Shown one piece after another: positions 26,446 through 38,395 of a DNA stretch of 64,000 nt. Below the pieces are notes generated by a model. It made no database searches. It had not been told where the DNA came from and saw nothing but the letters and a program-made list of their open reading frames with translations. The stretch's first letter is position 1, and each line of letters opens with the position of its first letter. The stretch is from Homalodisca vitripennis (lineage: Eukaryota > Arthropoda > Insecta > Hemiptera > Cicadellidae), in contig NW_025776250.1 of the NCBI RefSeq assembly GCF_021130785.1, positions 124,001-188,000 of the forward strand, read 5' to 3'. The position numbers and the translations under genes were made by a program.

Positions 26446-27159
26446 TTTACATCGTTTCGACGTTACAGGAGCCAAGACTAAGAAATATTTTGTATATTAT
26501 ATGTAAAAGGTACTCTCATTAATTCTTCAGGTGCAGAAAAGGTAACAAAAATTTGTATTGATGCATTATTGGGAAAAAGTACAATTTTCGGATATGTATA
26601 TTTTCAACTGCCAGTTACGAACAACTAGAAAATTAACATGTTTTATACAAATTATTTAATATATTATTCAACATGAAGCTGAATTTTTGAAGGTAAACTG
26701 AGTTAAATAATTTTAGCGTACGCATGTTAGGGGATAGATGATATGCAACATGACCCGATAGTAAAAGGGTTAAAGAATAATTACACATTCATCCTTGTCT
26801 GCTTCATGAATACTTAGTGACTTGTATCTAACGTTACTGTTGAGAAGCAAAGACAGTTCTGTTAGATGAGAATGAATATCACTGCGGTCACTCTCAGACA
26901 ATGTATCATGAGTGTACGCAACAACCCTCCGTCAGTCGTCGGAGTTTAATTAATGTAAATAGAAGTCATTTTACAGGTATTTGGCCTTCCGATCATATGT
27001 TAGTTTGGTTATTTAAACACATATGTGAATGAAACGGCCAAATACAAAAATAATTGAATCGTAAAAAGTGAGGGCTCTGTGGTGTAATGGTAGCATATTA
27101 ACTTTTTGCGATTCAATGTTTATTTAAATTAAATTAGGCTATTGCCACTTATACAAATT

Positions 27160-27222
27160 TAATGATTGTATATATATATATATATATAAATTTATATATA
27201 TATATACACACACACACACGTA
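27160..27222. repeat. (TA)n followed by (CA)n
   Basis: Two TA tracts separated by AAATT run directly into (CA)8 and then into repeat R1. The boundary of R1 homology coincides with the CA tract, as it does at 33,218. Confidence 0.85.
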
Positions 27223-27940
27223 AAAGCTGGCCAACGAAATCAGTCTAAATATGTATAAAATACATGTTTTCCCAACATGACTGGGCATTTTTAGAACACT
27301 TAGCCTATCATGTGCACATGCTGCGTCAAATACCATTTTTAAGGCTACCATGAGCAATGTTTGTTTATACAATATCTACCCAGTTCATAGCGTCAGAGTG
27401 AGTTGAACGCGGTGAACTGATCATGACATGTTCAATAAAGGTAACTTTTTGTTTTCAGGATATTGCAGAGACTAAACAGTTGTAAATTAGTATAGTTTGA
27501 ATACACGCATTAATTGAGAATACACGTATTGAATTCTGTATTGTGAGGACAATGGTAAATGGCAAAATCGTTAATAAATGTTATCCAAACATTTGCTTGT
27601 TATTGGCTCATTACATATTTCATTGTGTTATTACAATTATGCCACTATAATGTTTAATAATTAGCAATATCTAGATTCATTAACCGCTATGAAAACTTTA
27701 GTCTGAATATTATTAGTTACAAAACCGCCGTACGAATAAAATAAGCGTAAACGATATTGTTTGATATTTTCTTCTTGTTTTACTTTACCAATTGGGGAAT
27801 ATAATGCATAAGTTACATTAATATTTAAACTCATTTTAATTTGTTTATTCTCAATAAAGTGTTGGTTCATTACAATAAAGGAACTATTAATAAATACAAG
27901 TCGGGAAACTCATGGACACAAAAGTTATTAAAATAAAAAA
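27223..27940 (+). mobile_element. Dispersed repeat R1, copy A
   Basis: From AAGCTGGCCAACGA onward, this copy aligns with 33,219-34,605. Shared words in order include CTGTTTTTACAATATCTACCC-like, AGGTAACTTTTTGTTTTCAG, AATACACGCATT, CTGTATTGTGAG and ATTATTAGTTACAAAACCGC. They continue with TACATTAATATTTAA, CATTACAATAAAGGAACT and GGGAAACTCATGGACAC. There is no intact protein. Both copies start at a CA microsatellite. The class is unknown, and a non-autonomous retroelement is one possibility. Confidence 0.65.
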
Positions 27941-28583
27941 TGTTAATAGATCATAATTTTCCATTAGTGCTTATAATAAACATTTTATAACTATTATTTT
28001 TGAGTAAAACTCATATAAGTTTATAAACTCGAATTCGTAACCATATAGGTGTGAAGTGATGAGAAACGAAATAAATAAACAAAACAATTTTATTTAGTCC
28101 ATTCGTTTAACATAATTTTGTAATGATTCAAACATTTTTGTACAAATATATGTGTAAAAACGCAAAAACTAGGAATTAGATAAAATTTTAAATTAAAAAA
28201 TACAACATAAAACTGTTTGTTTTAAAATAATAAACTATTCTTTAGTACAAACAAATTTATTTGTATTGTCTTTTTAATTTAGGATAAAAAGAGTACACGT
28301 ACTTTGCAACACTCTCCAAATTGGAAGTTAAAAATTCAATCCATATCAGTTTCATCTACGTTTTTCCTATGATCTAATTAGTCACTATGATAGCAATTTT
28401 GATCTGTTTTCATTCTTTCTGCAATTGAATTATGACTTAGTTACAAGCAACGCTTTTAGCGCAGATTGCAAAACCCAATTGAATTTCAGTCTCGTTCCAT
28501 TTGACTGTTTTCAACAAATATACTTTCATTCCCATGTTTGCTTCTTAGTGTGACCAGTTAATGAACTGAAAACTGATGTGAAT

Positions 28584-28660
28584 CATACCTTTTTAAGTAA
28601 AAGGTATGAGTCGCCTGATGAGGAAACCTTCGGTTTGGAAAGGCCTCACACGAAAAATAA
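28584..28660 (+). other. Perfect hairpin next to a hammerhead-like core
   Basis: CATACCTTTT and AAAAGGTATG form a perfect 10-bp stem with a 5-nt loop (28,584-28,608). Eight bases later comes CTGATGA, then GAAACC-TTC-GGTTT, then GAAA, then an AAATAAATAAATT tail. The order CTGATGA, stem, GAAA matches the conserved core of hammerhead ribozymes, which occur in some retroelements. The helix II base pair next to GAAA looks imperfect, and I cannot place helices I and III convincingly. Treat this as a motif resemblance only. Confidence 0.25.
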
Positions 28661-29561
28661 ATAAATTGGAAATGATATGTATTATTTACATTTATTAATA
28701 TTTTTAAGTAAATAGTAGCTACTATTACCAGGAATGTAATAGAGGTTATAATAACTGCTAACATTTGAATAAATTGTGAATACACGCTTCATTTATTCAA
28801 AAAATCTGAAATATGCAATAACCAAGCAGTAATGCAATAACATTTCCTCGCAGTTTAAATGGGTGTAAAATTAAAATTTTTAATTGAACATAATATAAAC
28901 CACTCCAAAGTATGTATGAATACAATATTCGTACCTTGTTTGCTTAGAGTTAGTTACTGTACTTGTCACTTTCACTCATATACTTGTTTGTATTGCATAT
29001 TTCTTTATACCTTCTATAGAACTTTATAAGGCTGTTGTAGAACTTTTTATAGCTGCTGGAGAAACGCATACAGTTGTTGCAGAACTTTATTCAGCTTGCT
29101 ACCTTGAAAATTAAGTAAATTTTGAGTGTCCTTACAGAAAGTATTTTAGAATATGTTACGGTGTTATTCAAAAATTATTTTTAGTAAATATAAATGAATC
29201 GGTAATTATATGGAACTATTTTGGGGATTATAATATAACAATTTTTTCAGTCATCAGTTTTATGGAATCTAACTGACACGAGAAAATAACAAAATATTAA
29301 ACTACAAAATTAATTGTTATTACTATTAAATGCTCAATATTATCTGCTTCAATCAGCAAGCTTCTTAGTATGTAGTAGCTGATTGTTAAAACTCTTTGAA
29401 ACATTACACTATATAATTGATTGAAATAAACTATATTAACATTTACAATTTTTAAATCAAAACTTAGTTTCAGTTTTTAATAAATTTTATTTAAATATCT
29501 TTGTAGCCCATTTAGTATATTAAAACATCCACATGAGTGTTCGATATTGAATTGTGTCGTT

Positions 29562-29562
<1 letters not shown>

Positions 29563-29595
<33 letters not shown>

Positions 29596-29900
29596 TAAAA
29601 TCAAAAGGCACTTAGTTCCCTCCAGAACTGTGAGAGGGCAATAATCTTACAGTCACAGGTTTGGCATAAGTTTCCTGAACACTTTCATTCTCAAACCAAG
29701 TTCTCAAAATTACAGCACGTTATTTATTAAGAGCACAATGTATTGCATACACGTTGTGTTTTATCTGCAAGAAAAGTAAGTGTGGCGTGTGCTTCTCCAT
29801 AACGTTTTATACACCTCTCGATACTTTGTTCCTGGTCAGCACTTTACAGATTTTCAATATCAAATAAAGGTCATTTTTTAAATGGAATACTTCAATGCAT
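29563..29900 (-). mobile_element. Possible reverse-strand retroposed sequence with A30 tail
   Basis: On the reverse strand this reads as degenerate coding DNA ending in a run of 30 A (T30 at 29,563-29,592). One frame gives RAVILRTWFENESVQETY and closes with a stop at 29,612-29,614, about 20 bases before the A run. A second frame upstream (about 29,850-29,735) gives SIERCIKRYGEAHATLTF. The in-frame stop at 29,720 and the change of frame indicate decay. It could be a processed pseudogene or the 3' end of a retroelement. I do not recognise the family. Confidence 0.4.
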
Positions 29901-30128
29901 GCTTAAAGAAAAGCTTATTTTTTTTAAGTCCTCAGCAATGTTTTGTGAGATATTTTGAACACCAAATTGCAAACCATGGTCAATCAGGTAGTGCATAAGA
30001 TGTATTCTATGAATAGTCAGGTTGGTTGAAAAGGGAGTGCGTAGCATCGGGATACCGACTTACTAAGTGATTAGCGTTTAAGAAAGACAATAGTGAATCA
30101 ATAAATTATTTCGAATCATTACTTTAAA

Positions 30129-30629
30129 TGTTCGGAGGACCAGTCAGACCCCGTAGTTCCCGACAATTTAATGAATCAGTTTAAGGAATAGAATAGTGTG
30201 TGGGATAACGGAATGTGCCAAATCACTAACCAAGAGAAGTTGTCTTTCACGAGTACCACAAGAGGAGGAGTCCCTGGACCAAGCGCACAAGATCAGAGGT
30301 AGACACGGATAATTCCAGAGGGGCTCCAGAGATCCACACTGACGGATAGTCCACGTTCGCGGGAGAACATACATTTTAGCACGCACAACGTGGCACATAA
30401 AGGGTGAACAAGACATAACAACATAGATAAAACAATAGGGAGAATGGTAAGCTAGAGATAGAGTGAGATGAGGTAATAAGCAGAGAAGTGAATATGTGCA
30501 GAAGAGAGAGACATAGATACAGGAGTAATAAAGAGGAGAGGTAGGTCGAGACGGAGACCGTACCGGGGAGAAAGCTGCACCGTTACTGCCGGCCATCCGA
30601 GTGGCCAAGCTGTGGTGGATTGACCATCA
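30129..30629. mobile_element. Solo LTR, 501 bp, with TAAA target duplication
   Basis: A GC-richer block begins TGTTCGGAGGACC and ends GATTGACCATCA, that is, TG...CA termini. It is flanked on both sides by TAAA (30,125-30,128 and 30,630-30,633). A 4-bp direct duplication around a TG...CA block of about 0.5 kb is the hallmark of a solo LTR left after recombination. Four base pairs is usual for Gypsy-type integrases. Its transcriptional orientation is uncertain, although an AATAAA lies on the plus strand near 30,527. A 146-codon reverse frame inside it is not a gene. Confidence 0.75.
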
Positions 30630-31243
30630 TAAATTTATACTTGATCAGCTGATTCTCTCTCGCTCGCACATTGATTAAATAATTGAATAAAAATGTTATA
30701 AATGTAATTCAAACAAAACCATCGGGACTTGCGTTTCTTATTGTTACTGTTTTGTTTATGGCCAGTACACTCTAGTGTATCGGTGTTTTTCTATTATCAA
30801 TTTAATTTTTTGCTTGTGGAAAAAATACAGTATACAAGTAGGCAAAGTGTCACAAAACAGGCTTCGCTGAGGTTACACGCAATCTACTGCTTATTTTAAT
30901 AAGCTACATAATATATCATATGTTTGTACCCAGTTTGCTTAAAAATCTATTTGTCCTGCAATTATTTAGTTTCCATTATGGTCATTCACGAGAACATTTA
31001 CAAAATCTTAACTGTCAATCTTGAAAATCCGATGGAGTGACAAACAACATCATCTTAATTCGATGCTTCACGCAAAATCTCAAGTCTATGGTCCAATTTG
31101 TGCTCGATATAACTTATTGTGCGGATCGAAAGACAGATAAAAAGAAAGGTAGATTGAATTTAATTGAAACGTTTCCGTCTTTTGTAATAGGCTCTGGTAA
31201 CGGTAAACCAAAAATTTCGAAACATTCTGTAGTACAAGCAGCT

Positions 31244-31480
31244 AGCAACTATTGGCAAACTACACTCCAACTATGCTACCAACTACGCTAAAAACTACGG
31301 TACAATCTGCGCTACCTTCTATGCTACCAGCTATGACACCAACTATGCAACCACCTACGCTAACAACTATACTGCCAACTACGCTAATTACTACGCTACC
31401 AACTATGCTATGCTACTAATATTCTACCAACTACGGTCCAATACACACTAGAAAATACACTACTTAGTACGCTACCAGCT
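31244..31480. repeat. Degenerate 12-bp minisatellite
   Basis: The unit is about ACTACGCTACCA, repeated roughly 18 times with frequent ATG/ACG and point changes. Because the period is a multiple of three, it leaves a Thr/Pro/Leu-rich open frame of about 50 codons. That frame has no support as a gene. Confidence 0.75.
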
Positions 31481-32254
31481 GCGCTCTCAAATATTTAATA
31501 CCTGTATTATTATGAGTATTGCCTTCTACTGATATCTAGTTAAGAAAGATATATTAAAATATATGAATAATGGCCTATACTATTCATTATTTATTTTATA
31601 TAAATAAAAAGTAAATGTATTTTCCTATTAGATATTAATTTTAGAACCTATTAGTTATATTCTTATCTGGACCATTACATCTTGGCATTGTGCAAATAAT
31701 TTACCTTTATCTATAATCTTTTGAAAAATGTTGAATTGTTCTTTATATAGTTTTCATAAAATAAGAATTTTCAAACACAAAAATAATAACATGTGTTATT
31801 GTTCGTTAATCTAAATCAAGTTGAAGGAAACATAATTAGTAATACTACGTTTCTAAATCTAAAATTTGATCTCTAAACTAATGTATGACTGCAACCATGA
31901 TTAAAGTAAACAAAACATAACAGAGCGTTGTGACACATATAAGTCAGCCATGTTGTGTGTCTATTCCATGTCCTATACGTTGTGTTTAGTTTAATTAAGT
32001 GCACGTTTTAGGGTTAGTGTGTTTTTAGGTTACAAATATTTATTACATTATTTTTAGTTTGGAGCTTTGTAAAATAGTTACTTTCATTGCTTCATTTTAG
32101 GAGTTTACGAAGGTATCATACGTACCTTGTACATCCTGCAGTGAATAATAACAATGCAGAATAATTAGAATCAATAAATATAACTGAGAGTTGTATTTTA
32201 TTCTATAACACTATTTTATATAACGTTTGATAATCAACATTTTGCATTGCTTTG

Positions 32255-32605
32255 AAGTAAAGAGGGCACTCAGATAAATGTATAAGTCGTAGATGTTAGT
32301 ATAGGTATGGCGTCTCTCTTATTTATGTCATCGTATTACAGCCTATTTATGTGAAACTCCAAAACAAGAATTTTCGAGTAGCACATTTCCAATTACTTTA
32401 AAGTAAAGAGGGCACTCAGATAAATGTATAAGTCGTAGATGTTAGTATAGGTATGGCGTCTCTCTTATTTATGTCATCGTATTACAGCCTATTTATGTGA
32501 AACTCCAAAACAAGAATTTTCGAGTAGCACATTTCCAATTACTTTAAAGTAAAGAAGGCACTCAGTTATGTGTATAGGCTGTACAAGGTGGTAAGTGTAT
32601 GGCAG
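32255..32605 (+). repeat. 146-bp tandem duplication plus a diverged third unit
   Basis: The unit starts AAGTAAAGAGGGCACTCAG at 32,255 and again at 32,401, and the two units appear identical by eye. A third, clearly diverged partial unit starts at 32,547. The identity of the first two against the decay of the third indicates a recent duplication from an older pair. Confidence 0.85.
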
Positions 32606-32859
32606 CATCTTTTTCATGTGCACAATTTTTATTAATCATTATAAGGAAATGGTCTAACTGTACTATAAAATTGAAACAAATTTTAGATACCTAATAATAT
32701 AAAACTTACCACTTATACATCATATTGCAATCGATCTATCCTGAGGCTGTAACAAGGCTCTTGGGCCTTGCCGTACTATTCTAGTTTGTATTTAAGTTAA
32801 TTATAGTAGATTAATGTTGATATTGTAGGGCTATTCAAGCAACTGTTTTATTACATGGC

Positions 32860-32945
32860 AGAACCACATTGTCCGCATGGTCTAAGGCATCGAATTTGAA
32901 TCTGACTTGAAGATAGCACGGTTAAAAATCCTGTCTGTGACTGGT
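32860..32945 (+). repeat. tRNA-derived SINE fragment
   Basis: CGCATGGTCTAAGGCATCG resembles a tRNA D-arm and A box. Forty bases later CACGGTTAAAAATCCTGTC resembles a decayed B box (GGTTCGAATCC) and T-arm. The B-box changes would prevent a functional tRNA call. Confidence 0.5.
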
Positions 32946-33092
32946 GATTTGCATCGTTTGCATTAATATTGTGCTATATTTAATATCGTACTCTGTTTAA
33001 TTATCTCACAGGTCCTTAAAGAGAATCTGAAAAAGCCATAAACTGGACTGGTATCTTGTTAAAAATTAACTAACTATTTAATTTCGAGTCTT

Positions 33093-34605
<1,513 letters not shown>

Positions 34606-37021
34606 CAAGTATTCGGAAGTGATTTAGAAGATGAGTATATTTTATTTTATTTTACTTCTTTGGTTACAGCGAAAGAAAAATTCATTAATTTATGTTCAAG
34701 CAAAACGAGCAACAACTTTTCAAGGAACAAAATGGGGCCTTACTCTTTGCCCACTACGGGAAAATATTAGTTGTCTTCCCCTCCCCCCACTGTTTTCCTG
34801 GCTACGATCTTGCACAGATGAGAATGGCTCACCTTAAAAAGGTTCATTGGTTAAGGCTGGATATCTATCTTAAGCAAGCCTACTTAAAACTTTGTCTCTG
34901 TACAAAGTTTAGTCTGGATCTATAAACAACGTTTTTGGCTGCTTTATGTTCAAAAGTTCGCATTATATTGCATTATCACGTATGTACAACTACAATGATT
35001 GTTTTGTGTCTGGTGGCCATGATCGAAGGAAATCTGAAAATTCTCCCGGAAATTCCGATATGAGAGTGAATGCAATAAGCAGATTTATATGAAATGTACA
35101 TAATGGAGTGTATGCATGCCTTGGTGTCAGGTATTGATCTAGGACATGTGGATTGTGAATGTTGAGTGTGGCTCCAGTTCACCTTCCTCTTAGTGGAGCG
35201 TTTGGAATCTAACGCTGCCACAGACTTAACTGCTACAACCTGGAGTCATGTTGTGAGAAGAAATTCAAAAAAACGTTTCCTACAATGAAGCTCAAAATCA
35301 AGTCCCAAAGTGAATAAATCATTTCATTGTCTTATCTAGTACAAAATAAAGTTTACTAAGGTGTCTCCAAGTACGAAGGAGTAATTAAGTTTCCTTCCAT
35401 AACGAAGCTAATAAATCCACCTAAAATGAGTGTCTAAATATCTTGGAGCCATATGCTAACCTAGGACTTGTAGAGTGTTTGAAAGAGTAGCTGTGTATCT
35501 GTGTAGTAGTAAATAACCGTATGGTCTTTAATCGTTTATGGAACATGGCTCTATAGACGGAATATTATGTTTTAATATTATAGTCTTTATAGTTTTGAGG
35601 GTTGTGTATAAAGAACTAGTAAACAAATTAGATCACTTTAAGAGCTTCTGAAATACTATTAACCAAACCCATATTCAATATTTTGGGTGAAGCTGTAATT
35701 TTGGTATTTCTATCTCACTGTAAGACATATTTCAGTGAAAATCAACTGCATATTTAGCAAAAACTTTCTTCTTTGAGAAGAACCTGTACCTTCTATCATT
35801 GGTATCTTGAAAGGTTAACACGTTTTATTCATTGCACTATTGTTCCATTTTTGAAAGCTTACAACAAATATTTCCAGTCCATTACTTGTTTAAAATGCAA
35901 GTTCCCTTGAATAGATTATTACAGCAATCTCATTAAATCAGTAAATACGTTTAACCTTATTCACAAACAGAACCTTATTCACAACAAACTAAAAGTACTA
36001 CAGTATAAAGTTGCTCTTTACAAAATTGCCAAATATACATTGTGAAAATAGCGCACTATTAATTTATTTTGTTCATTTACATCAGCTGAGTATTAAACTA
36101 GTTAATTTAAATTGTGACTTCAATCAGAAAGGGTTGTTTATTTTACAACATAAATCCTGCTATGCAATGGTATCATGGACTTCTTCCTTTATAGTTTATT
36201 ATGCCATTGACCATAATGTAGGTCGTGGGTCATAGCAAACGAAAATAATTCTTTCTAAATAAATAGTACTCAAACTGTCATATTTCATAAAAACTTCAAT
36301 TGCACATTATATGTGATAGAATAAGTCACAAAATCTCATTCATTTACATATTTAGGAAGAAAAAGACTAAGATCAGTGTTCACCACGTATTACTGGCAAT
36401 AATTTTATTATAGTTTGCAGATTTGTGCAGTAGCAATTTTTTAAATTTTAAATTCTTGATTATACACGGTTTCCTTTGGCTGTTTTATTAACAACCAAAC
36501 TGGTCACTAAACAATTTCCTGTATCTCAAAGAAGCATTAGTGATACAATAATTTTGTTTACAATTGTATCAATCCGACAGTTTACTTGAACAACAGTAAA
36601 TACGGATGTTCTTCAATTCTACTTTAACAACGGGATACTTACAAGTCCAATATAAAGCCGTTCCTTAGCCAGAATTTAGACTACACAGGGTCATCGACTA
36701 TCCGATCTCTTCACACTCACAGATGCATTCAAGAAACAACGATTTTATTTGCAATTGTATCACCTAGGTAATTTAATCTGTTTGCAGAAAGTACAGATGA
36801 TCGTATAAAAGCTGAAAGCCGATTTTCACAGATTAAGCACACAACCTAGTTGTTCATGAAATTAATAAAACATTTTTCTCTACCTAAGAAATTGAAAAGA
36901 AGTATCAATAGTATGGTGTTAAGAATGATTGCAGGGGAGTAAATTGGATAATTACTAAGAAGTCTATTGGTTCGATATTGTTTTTTACTTGCAAAAGACG
37001 TATTTAAATAATTGCTTGTTT
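34606..37021. other. Mostly gene-free stretch upstream of the Gr genes
   Basis: Apart from R2 copy B at 35,155-35,300 I see no exon or RNA gene. Two weak direct repeats (CAATTGTATCA at about 36,563 and 36,755) occur near the 3' end. Confidence 0.45.
35155..35300 (+). repeat. Dispersed repeat R2, copy B
   Basis: This copy is alignable with 26,297-26,445. From 35,202 the frame reads LESNAATDLT and then diverges by small gaps. Its TTCCTCTTAG tract before the frame is acceptor-like, as in copy A. In copy A, R2 lies upstream of R1. Here it lies downstream. Confidence 0.45.
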
Positions 37022-37398
37022 TAAGGTATTTCCGTCCGCAGTTTTGATTGGTTATCGTTAGTATCGATAGCCAATTTTAGATGTTCCTCTAAATTGGCAT
37101 TTTAGATGTTCCTCTAAATTGGCAGCCGTTTCCATAGAAAATGAATTAGTTGATTTGATATCGTGGTCGACTGACTCGGCAGTTTACTAGAGTATAGAAC
37201 TTAATCTACCCCACACCACCGCAAAACTATTTCAGAGAATTATACTGATGTTACGCAATTTAGCAACCAATGGTTTACACTCATTTCCATTACGAGGTAT
37301 TTTATTTTTTCCGCTTCTCGCCACATATTACTTGGATTAATATTGAATATCAATCAAATAAACATAACCAATCAATAAAGTGCGGACGGAAATTACCT
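37022..37398. mobile_element. Short terminal-inverted-repeat element (MITE)
   Basis: The left end AGGTATTTCCGTCCGCA, then TTTTGATTGGTTAT, is inverted at the right end as ATAACCAATCAAT, then TGCGGACGGAAATTACCT. This gives terminal repeats of about 32 bp around a body of about 310 bp. Inside the left half, 24 bp containing TTAGATGTTCCTCTAAATTG are duplicated in tandem. There is no coding capacity. I could not settle the exact target duplication. It lies about 300 bp upstream of the first Gr start codon. Confidence 0.65.
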
Positions 37399-37698
37399 AC
37401 TCGAATTGATAAAAAAAAATAGAATAATACATAGAATACTAGTCAGGCTTTCGTGGAGTGTCCATCAGGAAATCAGTTGTTATATTTAAAAATATGACGT
37501 TTCAATTGTATGATTCTTGTTACATATGTCTTGACCTAATATTCAACAACAACTGCTAGCAATAACAAGTGGCTAAAATTCATACGAGTTATAAACCTCG
37601 TAAAATATAATACACAACCACAGAAAAGTGTAAATCTTGCGGAAAACATATTTTAAATACAAATAAATTCAACTAACTCAACAAATATTTCACATAAA

Positions 37699-38395
37699 AT
37701 GAAAAGTTTCCCCAAAATGATGCTTAGCTTTTGCAGAGTAGTCGGAGGTCTGCCTATGAAATATACTTCAGACACCAGAAGAAACAAAAGAATCACATTT
37801 TCTTATGCAGCATTCGTGTGGAGCTCAGCCTTTGTCGTGATACAAGAGGTACTCACCAGCATCGTCCTTTGGATGTACTTCATAGGCAAACTAGAGGGTC
37901 AATCATTGCGGACATTGAGTAGAACCGCTGATATTGTGTTAATACTGGACGTGGTCTCGCTACAAGTAGTGGTGGCTGTCGTGTTTCTCAGCTCCGCCTG
38001 GAAGTACCCAAGACTTGTCAGAGTTTTTGCAACTCTGGAGCTCGTCTATTGTGGTCTCCAGCACAAGACATCAGAGATCAAAGCCGCAGTAAAGATTTTG
38101 GGAATCTGTGCCGTCACAGCAATATCAACCACCATATATGAGAGAATTGGCTCAGTGATAAATGATAGGATAACAGCTGAACGAATAAGTTCATTCGTGC
38201 TATCATTTATTCCGATGATTCTGATGCACTGCTCCCAAGCTGCTCTGTTCGTCCACTTCACACATGTCACTCAAAGTATTGCAAATTCCTTCAGAATGGT
38301 CAATGCCAGAATGGAAAAAGAAATTGTCAGTTATATAGTTGATGGGATTGAAACAAACCACAGTCTGCCCGATGTTAACGTCATCCATCCAGCTG
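37699..38395 (+). CDS. Gr A exon 1
   Basis: This exon encodes residues 1-232 and four predicted membrane segments. It starts at the ATG of MKSFPKMML, whose counterpart is the chosen start of Gr B. The donor is G|GTAAG at 38,396, phase 1. The conserved segments QVVVAVVFLSS and CSQAALFVHFTHV are shared with Gr B. Confidence 0.88.

Noticed and set aside
26978..27045. Ten-bp inverted repeat GTATTTGGCC...GGCCAAATAC around 48 bp
   Set aside because: It is too short, with no target duplication or second copy, so it may be chance in AT-rich DNA.
30168..30608. 146-codon reverse open frame, the longest apart from the Gr exons
   Set aside because: It sits inside a 501-bp block with TG...CA ends and a TAAA target duplication. 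The GC-richer composition of the LTR explains the lack of stops.
38046..38388. Reverse frames antisense to Gr A exon 1
   Set aside because: They are shadows of the plus-strand exon, which has family motifs and splice sites.
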